A stretch of 64,000 nt of DNA from Actinoplanes sp. N902-109 (lineage in GTDB: Bacteria; Actinomycetota; Actinomycetes; Mycobacteriales; Micromonosporaceae): the NCBI RefSeq assembly GCF_000389965.1, contig NC_021191.1, positions 4,651,501 through 4,715,500 of the forward strand. The letters run 5' to 3'. Below are positions 16,858 to 23,501 of this stretch, piece by piece. Numbering within the stretch: position 1 is the stretch's first letter; each line of letters opens with the position of its first letter. The notes below the pieces were generated by a model. That model searched no databases and was not told the DNA's origin. It saw only the letters and a list, made by a program, of their open reading frames with translations. Position numbers and translations under genes: made by a program.

Positions 16858-17843
16858 CGGCCCCGGGGCGGCTGCTCCCGCGGCAGCCGCCCCAACGCCT
16901 TGTTCGTCCGGTTCGCCTTGACCGCCGCCCGCTGCTGCGCCGCCGTCACCTCGATGTAGCCCTGCGACGTCGACAACGACGCATGCCCCAGCAACCGCAT
17001 GATCTCCGACGCATTCGCCCCGTCCTGCGCCAGCCGCGTCGCAAACGTATGCCGCAACGCATGCAACTGCGCACCCCGCGGCACCCGGTCACCCACCCCC
17101 GCCCGCCGGTAACACGAGCGCACCAGATACTGCAGACCCCCACGCTGCAACGGCAACCCCCGCCGATCCACCAGCAGCACCTCATCCGGCCGCACCCGCC
17201 CGAACCGCACCCGCCGGCTGTCCACATACCGCTCCAGCACCGCATCCAGCTCCGGCTCGATCGGCACCGACCGCGGCCGCCCACCCTTGCCGGCCACCTC
17301 CACCCACCGCTCACCCGAGCGCCCCAGCACCGACCCGGCCCGCAACGCCAGCATCTCCGACAACCGCAGCCCCGCACACAACGCCAGCGCCAGCACCACG
17401 ACGTCGCGCTCCGGCCACGGATCCCGCTGCCGCTCATCAGCCCGGCTCACCGCCACGAGCAGCTGCTCCGGCGTGTCCTCACCGCGCAACGGCTTGGGGG
17501 AGGGCTGCACGAACTTCGGCTTGCCCACCGCCGGCATCGGGTTGCCGGCCACCACACCCTCCACCACCAGAAACCCGAAGAACGAGTTCCAGCTCGACCA
17601 CGCCCGATACACCGACGCCGGCGCCCGCCCCGCCGCAAACCCCGCAAAAGCCCCCCGCAACGTACGGGGGGAGAGGTCACTCAGCGTGACATCCTCACCC
17701 ACCAGCTTCAGCACGGCCATCAGGTCCCGCCGATACGCCATCAACGTGTGCGGCGACGGCTTCCGGACAGCCTGAGCCGCCAGAAACTCCTCCACCAGCG
17801 TCGCGACGGACAGATCAGCCCCGCTGAGCGATTCGTGATGCAT
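16854..17843 (-). CDS. Xer-type tyrosine recombinase
   Basis: The 329-residue protein carries an N-terminal core-binding domain (SAM-like, residues 10-105) and a catalytic domain with Arg160 (CAGLRLSE), Lys186 (AGKGGRP), His261-x-x-Arg264 (HALRH), His287 (LLGHASL) and Tyr296 (SQGYIEV). All six active-site positions are present. Length and pattern are those of XerC/XerD rather than phage integrases, which carry an extra arm-binding domain. There is no excisionase or phage gene nearby. The start codon lies inside a 28-bp dif-like palindrome, so this recombinase may bind its own promoter or act on that site. Confidence 0.88.
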   Translation of the reverse strand: MHHESLSGADLSVATLVEEFLAAQAVRKPSPHTLMAYRRDLMAVLKLVGEDVTLSDLSPRTLRGAFAGFAAGRAPASVYRAWSSWNSFFGFLVVEGVVAGNPMPAVGKPKFVQPSPKPLRGEDTPEQLLVAVSRADERQRDPWPERDVVVLALALCAGLRLSEMLALRAGSVLGRSGERWVEVAGKGGRPRSVPIEPELDAVLERYVDSRRVRFGRVRPDEVLLVDRRGLPLQRGGLQYLVRSCYRRAGVGDRVPRGAQLHALRHTFATRLAQDGANASEIMRLLGHASLSTSQGYIEVTAAQQRAAVKANRTNKALGRLPREQPPRGR

Positions 17844-17862
17844 AAGGAATATTATGCATCAT
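17835..17862. other. dif-like site overlapping the recombinase start codon
   Basis: Eleven bases GTGATGCATAA, a 6-base centre GGAATA, then eleven bases TTATGCATCAT. The inner CATAA/TTATG pair around a 6-base spacer is the arrangement of XerC/XerD half-sites in bacterial dif. Eight inner bases on each side are perfectly complementary. The recombinase start codon (17841-17843) is inside the left arm. It could be a recombination site, an autoregulatory operator, or both. Confidence 0.5.
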
Positions 17863-17994
17863 TTGTCCACCTTCGGGAAGTCCCGCCGATCTTGCGCATC
17901 CGACCTCAATCTTTGTCCGCGCGACGCCGATTCTGCGCGCGCCGGCCGAGACCGTCTTGGGGTAGGGCAGCTCGTTTTGGCTCCTGTTCGCGCT

Positions 17995-18026
17995 CATCGA
18001 CTCTGTTGTGCATCGACTCTGTTGTG
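17995..18026. repeat. Perfect 16-bp tandem duplication
   Basis: The 16-mer CATCGACTCTGTTGTG occurs twice back to back (17995-18010 and 18011-18026) and is followed by the first five bases of a third copy. It lies in non-coding DNA between the two dif-like sites. Confidence 0.85.
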
Positions 18027-18216
18027 CATCGGCCTGGCAGGGCGGCTCGCTTGCTGAACTCACGTCGAGCGGGCGCGGCGCTGCGCCGGGATCGATGACG
18101 ACTTGGTGGGCCGGGACGGGCTGGGTGAGCAGGTGCGGTCAACGCGACATCATCGGTCCGCGGTGGCGGGCCGCCTGGAGTGCGGTTCGCTGGAAGCGAT
18201 TCTCCTGTGGTTTTCC

Positions 18217-18254
18217 CTTGGCAGCCCCGCGCCGTGATCTGTAGGGCTGCCAAG
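18217..18254. repeat. Strong inverted repeat (11-bp arms)
   Basis: The arms CTTGGCAGCCC (18217-18227) and GGGCTGCCAAG (18244-18254) are perfectly complementary around a 16-base loop. There is no T-run on either side, so an intrinsic terminator is not certain; it could be a protein-binding or recombination-associated dyad. Confidence 0.6.
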
Positions 18255-18426
18255 ATGTCCCAGTCCTGAATGTTGGTGTGGCGCGCCCCGCGTCGCCGAC
18301 GTCGCGCGGTGTAGCAGGTGCCGGGCTGACCAAGCTGACCGAGCTGAGCGGGCGCGCCGTCGGGGTGTGCCAGGGCTGGCCGTTCGCCCGTGCGCAAGCC
18401 CCCTTTCTCGGACCGGTCCACGCTCA

Positions 18427-18454
18427 GGTTGACATAATGTCAATTATCGACCAT
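18427..18454. other. Second dif-like site
   Basis: Eleven bases GGTTGACATAA, centre TGTCAA, then eleven bases TTATCGACCAT. Read on the other strand it is a GATAA-type left arm, a 6-base centre and TTATGTCAACC on the right, closely resembling the conserved XerD arm of dif sites. It lies 572 bases from the left copy. No gene overlaps it. Confidence 0.55.
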
Positions 18455-18841
18455 CTGAAGCGGGGCGTACCGAAGAGCGATTTCCGGTCTCTTTGCCCAG
18501 GCGGCGTGCCGACGTCGCCGATCTGCTCACCATGTTGGTCGCCCACCGCCCATCTCGCGCGGGTGGATGTGTTCGGGAACGGCGGATGGCGTCCATGGTG
18601 AGAGCCGGTTCGTCCCCAGGGCGGGCTCTCCTGCGCGATAAGGCCGTGCTACCCCGTTGCCGTCCCTGGTGGCTCTGCTTGTCGCTCCCCTGTCGTGGCG
18701 CCCGGTGGTGCGGTGGGTGCGCGCGAGTGTGACGATCATGCGGATATCGGCCGGGGCGCGCGGGCAGATGGGCGCGGTTGTGTCGGTGGGTGCTGGTAGA
18801 ACTGACGGCGTTGGTACGTGTGTACGAGGAGAGGGTGACCG

Positions 18842-19615
18842 ATGGCTGCGTCGCAGACCGGGGTTCGTGGGCTGGGCAGTGACGAGTTGCAGGCGATTCG
18901 CGACGGGGTGGCGGCGGGGCGCAAGCCGCGGGTCATGTTCACCGAGTCGGCGGGGCAGATCGCCGGTCAGGTGGGTCAGGTGGTGGCGCTGACGGACCCG
19001 GCGGAGTCCGATGAGTGGGTGGTGGTGCGGTTCGGGCGCGACGAGTTGCCGTTCGCCCCGGCTGATCTGCAGGTGGCGCCGAAGGGGCCGGTGAAGAAGG
19101 CCGCTGCTCCCCCACCGCCGGTGCCGCCCGCGCGTGCTGAGCCGGAGTTCGTGCTGGGTGATCCGGCGCCGCAGCAGAAGCCCTCGCTTGCTCCCCCGGC
19201 GAAGTCGGCGGCGACGGCTGCGGGTTCTGGCGCTGCTGATTCGGGTGCTGGAGTGTCCGGTGCTGGAGTGTCCGGTGCCGGGGCGGGTGGTGCCGGGGCG
19301 CCGGCGCCGCGCAAGGCTGCGGGCCGGGCGGCGAAGCCGAAGCCTCCGGCGGGTCTGACGGTGACGCTGGCCTACACCGAGGGCGAGTGGACGATCGCTG
19401 CGAACCAGGGTGCGAAGTCGTTGGCCAAGCCGTATGTGGTGCGCCCCGCCGAGGCGATGCGGATGGTGGTTTTGGTGGACGTGCCGGGGGTGCAGGAGGC
19501 GGTGGAGCAGATCGTGGCTGCCGAGCGCGCGGAGGCTGAGCAGCAGGCGGAGCGGCTGCGTGCCGAATTGGCCGAGATCGAGGCGCGCCTGCAGGAGTTG
19601 CGCGACGCGGGTTGA
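18842..19615 (+). CDS. Actinomycete protein of unknown function with Ala/Pro linker and coiled coil
   Basis: A GAGGAGAGGG site precedes the ATG. Residues 1-85 form a folded domain (IRDGVAAGRKPRVMFTESAGQIAGQVGQVV...DEWVVVRFGRDELPFAPADL) that looks like a small SH3/KOW-like beta barrel. Residues 85-165 are an Ala/Pro/Gly linker with short repeats (SGAGVSGAGVSGAG). Residues 168-215 form a second conserved block, LTVTLAYTEGEWTIAANQGAKSLAKPYVVRPAEAMRMVVLVDVPGV. The end is a Glu/Ala-rich coiled coil (VEQIVAAERAEAEQQAERLRAELAEIEARLQELR). The Lys-rich linker resembles IF-2 and DNA-binding tails. I do not recognise the family; a nucleic-acid-associated role is only a guess. Confidence 0.72.
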   Translation: MAASQTGVRGLGSDELQAIRDGVAAGRKPRVMFTESAGQIAGQVGQVVALTDPAESDEWVVVRFGRDELPFAPADLQVAPKGPVKKAAAPPPPVPPARAEPEFVLGDPAPQQKPSLAPPAKSAATAAGSGAADSGAGVSGAGVSGAGAGGAGAPAPRKAAGRAAKPKPPAGLTVTLAYTEGEWTIAANQGAKSLAKPYVVRPAEAMRMVVLVDVPGVQEAVEQIVAAERAEAEQQAERLRAELAEIEARLQELRDAG

Positions 19616-20269
19616 GGTGTCGCCGGCTCGTGCTGGGCGTCCAGAAAATCTGGTCTCCAGGGACTAGACATTCTGAGCCGTGCTGGTTAATGTAGTTTTC
19701 GTTGATGACAGAGATCGGTTGAGAACGCCGACGTAACAGGCCGAGCGTCGAAGCAGGGCCCGGATGTTCTCGTGGCTCGCTCGGTAACCGCGGTGGCAGT
19801 ACATAGCCGCGTGCAACATGGCAGGTGCATGACAAGACCTTGACGTTTTTCCAGGTCAGGGCAACCGCAGGTGGGGCCGGTGCAGGTTTGGGGCTCCGCC
19901 TGATGCAGCAGGGATCCGCCGCACATGGGCGGGGCCATGAAGTCGCGTGGGGCCCCGGCATCGGCGGACAGCACCGTAGTTGGTTGGCAAGTAGAGGAAA
20001 GGGAGGGTTTGACGCCGTTGGATCGCCCACCGTCAGGACGTAGTTGCAGTCCTGGGGTGGACACCGTGGTCACTTTGAACGTGAGGTGGTCTCAGGTCAC
20101 GCTTATGCGATCCTCGCACCGCCTGCGGATATGGGCAGGGTGCGGAAAAGAGAACCCGACGAAACTGTCGGTAGATGGTGTATTCAACCCGTAACCCTGG
20201 GCCCCGGCGCGACATGCGCCGGGGCCCTCGTTCGTGACGTACGTGAAGCCGTTCGTGAAGAAGGAATGT
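19616..20269. other. Intergenic stretch of about 650 bases
   Basis: No protein-like frame and no tRNA are visible. Small stems occur at 19641-19653 (CCAGA/TCTGG) and around 19841-19862 (GACCT/AGGTC around a T-run), and a strong one at 20199-20227. The long leader before the MerR gene could carry a small RNA or be a long untranslated region. Confidence 0.4.
20199..20227. terminator. 12-bp-arm hairpin upstream of the MerR gene
   Basis: The arms GGGCCCCGGCGC and GCGCCGGGGCCC are perfectly complementary around GACAT. It ends 42 bases before the MerR start codon and could be a terminator for an upstream transcript or a leader attenuator of the MerR message. Confidence 0.6.
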
Positions 20270-20590
20270 ATGGCCCAATCCGAGGACATGCTCAACGACG
20301 ACGACTACCCCGCCTACACCATGGGCCGCGCCGCCGAGATCGTGGGCGCCTCGCAGGACTTCCTGCGCCGTCTCGACGAGGCGAAACTGATCGTTCCGTT
20401 CCGTTCCGCCGGCGGGCACCGCCGCTACTCCCGTTATCAGCTGCGCCTGGCCGCCCGGGCGCGGGAGATGGTCGACCAGGGCACCGCTCTGGAAGCCGCC
20501 TGCCGGATCATCATTCTCGAAGACCAGCTGGAGGAAGCCCTTCAGCGCAACCGCGACCTGCAGTCCCGCCAGCAGGCCGGCACCGCCTGA
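20270..20590 (+). CDS. Small MerR-family regulator
   Basis: The 106-residue protein begins AQSEDMLNDDDYPAYTMGRAAEIVGASQDFLRRLDEAKLIVPFRSAGGHRRYSRYQL, a MerR winged helix-turn-helix with the GGHRRYSRY wing. It ends with a dimerisation helix (EDQLEEALQRNRDLQSRQQ). There is no C-terminal effector domain or cysteine cluster. This short, highly conserved actinobacterial type is often found beside cold-shock genes, none of which is present here. AAGGA lies before the ATG. It is bounded by hairpins on both sides, so it is probably monocistronic. Confidence 0.9.
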   Translation: MAQSEDMLNDDDYPAYTMGRAAEIVGASQDFLRRLDEAKLIVPFRSAGGHRRYSRYQLRLAARAREMVDQGTALEAACRIIILEDQLEEALQRNRDLQSRQQAGTA

Positions 20591-20600
20591 TCCCCTGCCC

Positions 20601-20637
20601 GGAACGGTCCTTCGCTGCCCCCGGGAAGGACCGTTCC
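20601..20637. terminator. Terminator hairpin after the MerR gene
   Basis: The 12-base arms GGAACGGTCCTT and AAGGACCGTTCC are perfectly complementary around a 13-base loop, 10 bases past the MerR stop and between convergent genes. Confidence 0.8.
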
Positions 20638-20703
20638 CGCTGCGGTATGACCAACCTGGGCAGGCCGCGCCCTTCGACAGCGGCCGGTAGGTGGCAGGCC
20701 GGG

Positions 20704-21648
20704 TCAGCGGGAGTGGAAGACGACGCGCTTGGCGCTGTCACCGGGGCGTGACCAGGCTTGTTCGACGTCGTGCAACGGTACGGGGTGGGGTTGTACCGCG
20801 TAGGTGCCGTCGACGATGGCGGCGGTGACGGCGGGGATGGCGGCCGTCAGGGTGCTGCCGGTCAGCGACCCCTGGCCACTGCCGAGGATGTCAAGCCTCG
20901 TCGAGCGCACCGCGCCGGCCGGCAGGGTCGCTCGTGGGCCGGCCATCTCGCCGAGGTTCACCCAGCAGAGGGGGCGGGTCGGGTCGGCCCGGTGCGAGAC
21001 CATCGCGGCCATCGTTTCGGCTGCCGGTTCTGCCCAGAGGAAGTCGAGCACGATGTCGATCTCGGCGCCGACGTCAGCGAGGGTCTGCGCATCACCGATC
21101 AGGGCGGTCGCGGTGGCGCCGGGCAGCGCGGCGAGCCGTTCCGGGTTGCGGCCCACGGCAACCACCTGTCCGGCGCCGAGGTGGCGGGCCACCTGCAGGG
21201 CCATGCGTCCGGTGCCGCCGGTAGCGCCCAGGACCAGCACGTTCTGCCCGGGCCGCAGCGTGGTCCGCTGGGTGAGCGCCAGCCAGGAGGCGATCACGCA
21301 GTTCAGCGTCGCGGCGATGGTCAACGGGTCGGCGTGGTCGGGCAGGACGACGCTGTGCCGCGTGTCGATGACCGCGCGTTCGGCCATCGATCCGTACGTG
21401 CCGTTCAGGGACATGAAGTACCAGAGCCGGCCGTCGGCGTCGCGGCAGACGCCGTCGATGCCTGGCACCAGTGGCAGGCCGGCGCCGGCGCTGGTGTAGT
21501 GCGACCCGCCGGCCTGCATGCGAACCCGGGGATGCAGGCCGGCGGCCAGCACCTCGACGACGATCTCGTGCTCTCCGGCCGGCTCGGGGTCGGGGAATTC
21601 CCGGTATCGGGGGGCCGTGCCGTAGGCGGTGACGACCGCTGCTTTCAT
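20704..21648 (-). CDS. Zinc-free alcohol dehydrogenase/quinone oxidoreductase (MDR family)
   Basis: The 314-residue protein begins MKAAVVTAYGTAPRYREFPDPEPAGEHEIVVEV and contains the NADP-binding VLVLGATGGTGRMALQVARHLGAGQVVAVGRNPERLAAL with a GxTGGTG loop. The GHE zinc motif is absent, as in quinone-reductase-like MDR proteins. The enzyme presumably reduces an enone, quinone or carbonyl with NADPH. It begins 4 bases inside the end of the upstream F420-reductase-like remnant (ATGA), so the two were once an operon. The divergent AraC gene beyond the remnant is the likely regulator. Confidence 0.87.
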   Translation of the reverse strand: MKAAVVTAYGTAPRYREFPDPEPAGEHEIVVEVLAAGLHPRVRMQAGGSHYTSAGAGLPLVPGIDGVCRDADGRLWYFMSLNGTYGSMAERAVIDTRHSVVLPDHADPLTIAATLNCVIASWLALTQRTTLRPGQNVLVLGATGGTGRMALQVARHLGAGQVVAVGRNPERLAALPGATATALIGDAQTLADVGAEIDIVLDFLWAEPAAETMAAMVSHRADPTRPLCWVNLGEMAGPRATLPAGAVRSTRLDILGSGQGSLTGSTLTAAIPAVTAAIVDGTYAVQPHPVPLHDVEQAWSRPGDSAKRVVFHSR

Positions 21649-22115
21649 GACAGGTCCGCCTTCTGCAGGAGTGCGGCCAGGTCGACGGCGGAGGCGGGGC
21701 GGCCGGGGGCGGCGAACATGCCGTCCGGATCGAGATAGGCCGCCTGCGCGGGTGTGCCCGGTGCGAACCGTCGGCTCTCGGCGAGCGGTCCGACGTCGTA
21801 GGCGTCGAAGCCGAGTGAGTCGGTCAGGGTGGCGACCGCCGTCTTGGCCACCGCGGAGTCGCCCGCGATGGGTACGGCGCTGCGATCAAGCGCGCCGGCT
21901 GGGCGCGCGAGTTGCGGTAGGTGCCGGAAGAACATGGTGCTGAACGCCTTGACCACGGACGAGCCGGGAAGGTGTGACTGCAGGAGCAGCTGCGGTGGGG
22001 TGTTGCCGGCCTCGATCTCGGGGACAGCACCCTGGCGTGCCGGGTCGTAGTTGAGGGTGTCGATGATGATCCGGCCGCGCAGCGCGTCGACCGGCACCTG
22101 CCGGTAGGCGCGCAC
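21645..22115 (-). pseudogene. 5'-truncated NADPH:F420-reductase-like gene
   Basis: The frame reads VRAYRQVPVDALRGRIIIDTLNYDPARQG...GSSVVKAFSTMFFRHLPQLAR...VPIAGDSAVAKTAVATLTDSLGFDAYDVGPLAESRRFAPGT, which is the second half of the NADPH-dependent F420 reductase-like (NAD(P)-binding) family. The family's first ~60-70 residues, with the GxGxxG/A nucleotide-binding turn, are absent. The coding frame runs back only to about 22140, where it meets the divergent AraC start. The product could not bind NADPH normally. A GTG at 22115 may still initiate a fragment. Confidence 0.7.
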
Positions 22116-22144
22116 CGGGATGTTCGCGATCGTCCGGAGGCTTG

Positions 22145-23080
22145 GTGGATCCGCTGAGTGAGGTCTTGGCGCTGCTGAAGCCGCGCAGCTACATCACCGC
22201 CGGATTCGATGCCGGCGGTGACTGGGCGCTGGAACTCGATGACCTGGCCGGCCGGATCAAGTGCTACGCGGTCGTCAAGGGCTCCTGCTGGCTGACGATC
22301 GACGGCGACGCGCCGGTGCTCGTCCCGCAAGGCGCCTGTTTCGTGCTGCCCACCGGCCGGACGGCTGTCATCGGCAGCGCAGCGGACGTCGAGCCGGTGC
22401 GCTCCTCCGTGGTGCTCGACCCCGGCGGCGGCGGAAAGGTCGTCACCTACAACGGTGGCGGGGACGTCTATCTGGTCGGCAGTCGCTTCGAAGCCGGAAG
22501 TCCGCATGTCGAACTGCTGCTGCGTGACCTACCGCCGCTCATGGTGGTCAAAACCGCCGACGACCGCGCCCGGTTGCGCTGGTCGATCGAGCTGATGATG
22601 GAGGAGTTCCGCGACCCCCGCCCCGGCTCGGCCCTGATAGCCCAGCAGCTCGCGCACATGATGCTGGTGCAGGCGCTGCGCTTGTACCTGGCCGCGCCGG
22701 CCCGTGACGACGTCGGCTGGTTCGCTGCACTCGCCGACCCGCAGGTGCATGCCGCCCTGGCTGCGATGCATGCCAACCCCGCCCACTCCTGGACCGTCCG
22801 GGAGCTCGCTACGACTGCCGGGATGTCGCGCACCGTCTTCGCCGAGCGCTTCCGGGCCCGCGCCGGTGAGACCCCGATCGCCTACCTGGCCCGGTGGCGG
22901 ATGATGCTCGCCGCCGAGCGCCTCCAGCAGGGTAACGACACCATCGCCCGGATCGCCGGCTCTGTGGGATACGAGTCCGAGCACGCCTTCAGCACCGCGT
23001 TCAAACGCATCATGGGTGCGGCCCCGCGACGCTACACCGCTTCCGTCGGTGAGAACGGCTCCGCCGGCAGCGCGCTCTGA
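22145..23080 (+). CDS. AraC-family regulator with cupin sensor domain
   Basis: The protein starts VDPLSEVLALLKPRSYITAGFDAGGDWALELDD, typical of AraC proteins with an N-terminal cupin_6 domain (to about residue 190). Two HTH motifs follow: WTVRELATTAGMSRTVFAERFRARAGETPIAYLARWRM and DTIARIAGSVGYESEHAFSTAFKRIMGAAPRRY. The GTG at 22145 is chosen because CCGGAGG lies 6 bases upstream; TTG at 22142 is an alternative. It is divergent from the dehydrogenase operon, which it probably controls. Its promoter region may have been altered when the F420-reductase-like gene lost its 5' end. Confidence 0.9.
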   Translation: MDPLSEVLALLKPRSYITAGFDAGGDWALELDDLAGRIKCYAVVKGSCWLTIDGDAPVLVPQGACFVLPTGRTAVIGSAADVEPVRSSVVLDPGGGGKVVTYNGGGDVYLVGSRFEAGSPHVELLLRDLPPLMVVKTADDRARLRWSIELMMEEFRDPRPGSALIAQQLAHMMLVQALRLYLAAPARDDVGWFAALADPQVHAALAAMHANPAHSWTVRELATTAGMSRTVFAERFRARAGETPIAYLARWRMMLAAERLQQGNDTIARIAGSVGYESEHAFSTAFKRIMGAAPRRYTASVGENGSAGSAL

Positions 23081-23084
23081 CGCC

Positions 23085-23114
23085 CGCCGGGGCCGGTGCG
23101 AGGCGGCCCCGGCG
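23085..23114. terminator. Bidirectional terminator between AraC and GntR genes
   Basis: The arms CGCCGGGGCCG (23085-23095) and CGGCCCCGGCG (23104-23114) form a perfect 11-bp stem between two convergent genes. Confidence 0.75.
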
Positions 23115-23118
23115 GTGC

Positions 23119-23490
23119 TCAGGCGGGGGTGGTCCCGGCGGTGAGGGCGGCGCGGGCGAGGTCGAGGGCCTGCTCGGGGGTCAGGCCGAGGGCGCGGGTC
23201 TGTTCGGCGTAGTGCTGGGCTGCCCGCTGGGCGGCGGCGGGGATGCCGGCGGCGGCGGGTGTGATGACGGTGCCGGCACGGCCGCGGGTTTCGACGAGGC
23301 CGGCTTGTTCGAGTTCGCGGTAGGAGCGGGCGACGGTGTTGACGGCCAGGCCGAGCTGGGTGGCGAGGTGGCGCACCGGGGGCAGGCGGGTGCCGGCGGG
23401 CAGGGCGCCGGCGGCGGCCAGCTCCGCGATTGTCCGGCGCACCTGTTCGTACGGGGGAAGCGGTGATCCGGGGTCGATGGTGATGTCCAT
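23119..23490 (-). CDS. GntR-family regulator, YtrA type
   Basis: The 123-residue protein starts MDITIDPGSPLPPYEQVRRTIAELAAAGALPAGTRLPPVRHLATQLGLAVNTVARSYRELEQAGLVETRGRAGTVI, a complete GntR winged helix. Only a short helical tail follows (HYAEQTRALGLTPEQALDLARAAL), which is the YtrA subfamily. These small regulators usually control adjacent transporters. The gene starts 11 bases after the MFS stop on the same strand, so it is likely cotranscribed with that transporter. Confidence 0.9.
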   Translation of the reverse strand: MDITIDPGSPLPPYEQVRRTIAELAAAGALPAGTRLPPVRHLATQLGLAVNTVARSYRELEQAGLVETRGRAGTVITPAAAGIPAAAQRAAQHYAEQTRALGLTPEQALDLARAALTAGTTPA

Positions 23491-23501
23491 GGCGGGGTCC
23501 T

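Larger units (their letters stand above)
17863..18841. other. Gene-poor 1-kb stretch with repeats and a second dif-like site
   Basis: No frame here gives a convincing protein. It contains a 16-bp tandem duplication (17995-18026), an 11-bp-arm hairpin (18217-18254), a dif-like site (18427-18454) and a G-rich GGGGTAGGGCAG string at about 17959-17970 reminiscent of FtsK-orienting sequences. On the printed strand, base use changes from clearly C-rich left of it to G-rich right of it. Confidence 0.55.

Noticed and set aside
16854..18454. Recombinase plus repeats as an intact integrated prophage or ICE
   Set aside because: There are no phage, relaxase, excisionase or cargo genes and no tRNA gene. 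Only Xer-like sites are visible.
19616..20269. tRNA or T-box leader upstream of the MerR gene
   Set aside because: No complete cloverleaf and no T-box AGGGTGG motif could be assembled.
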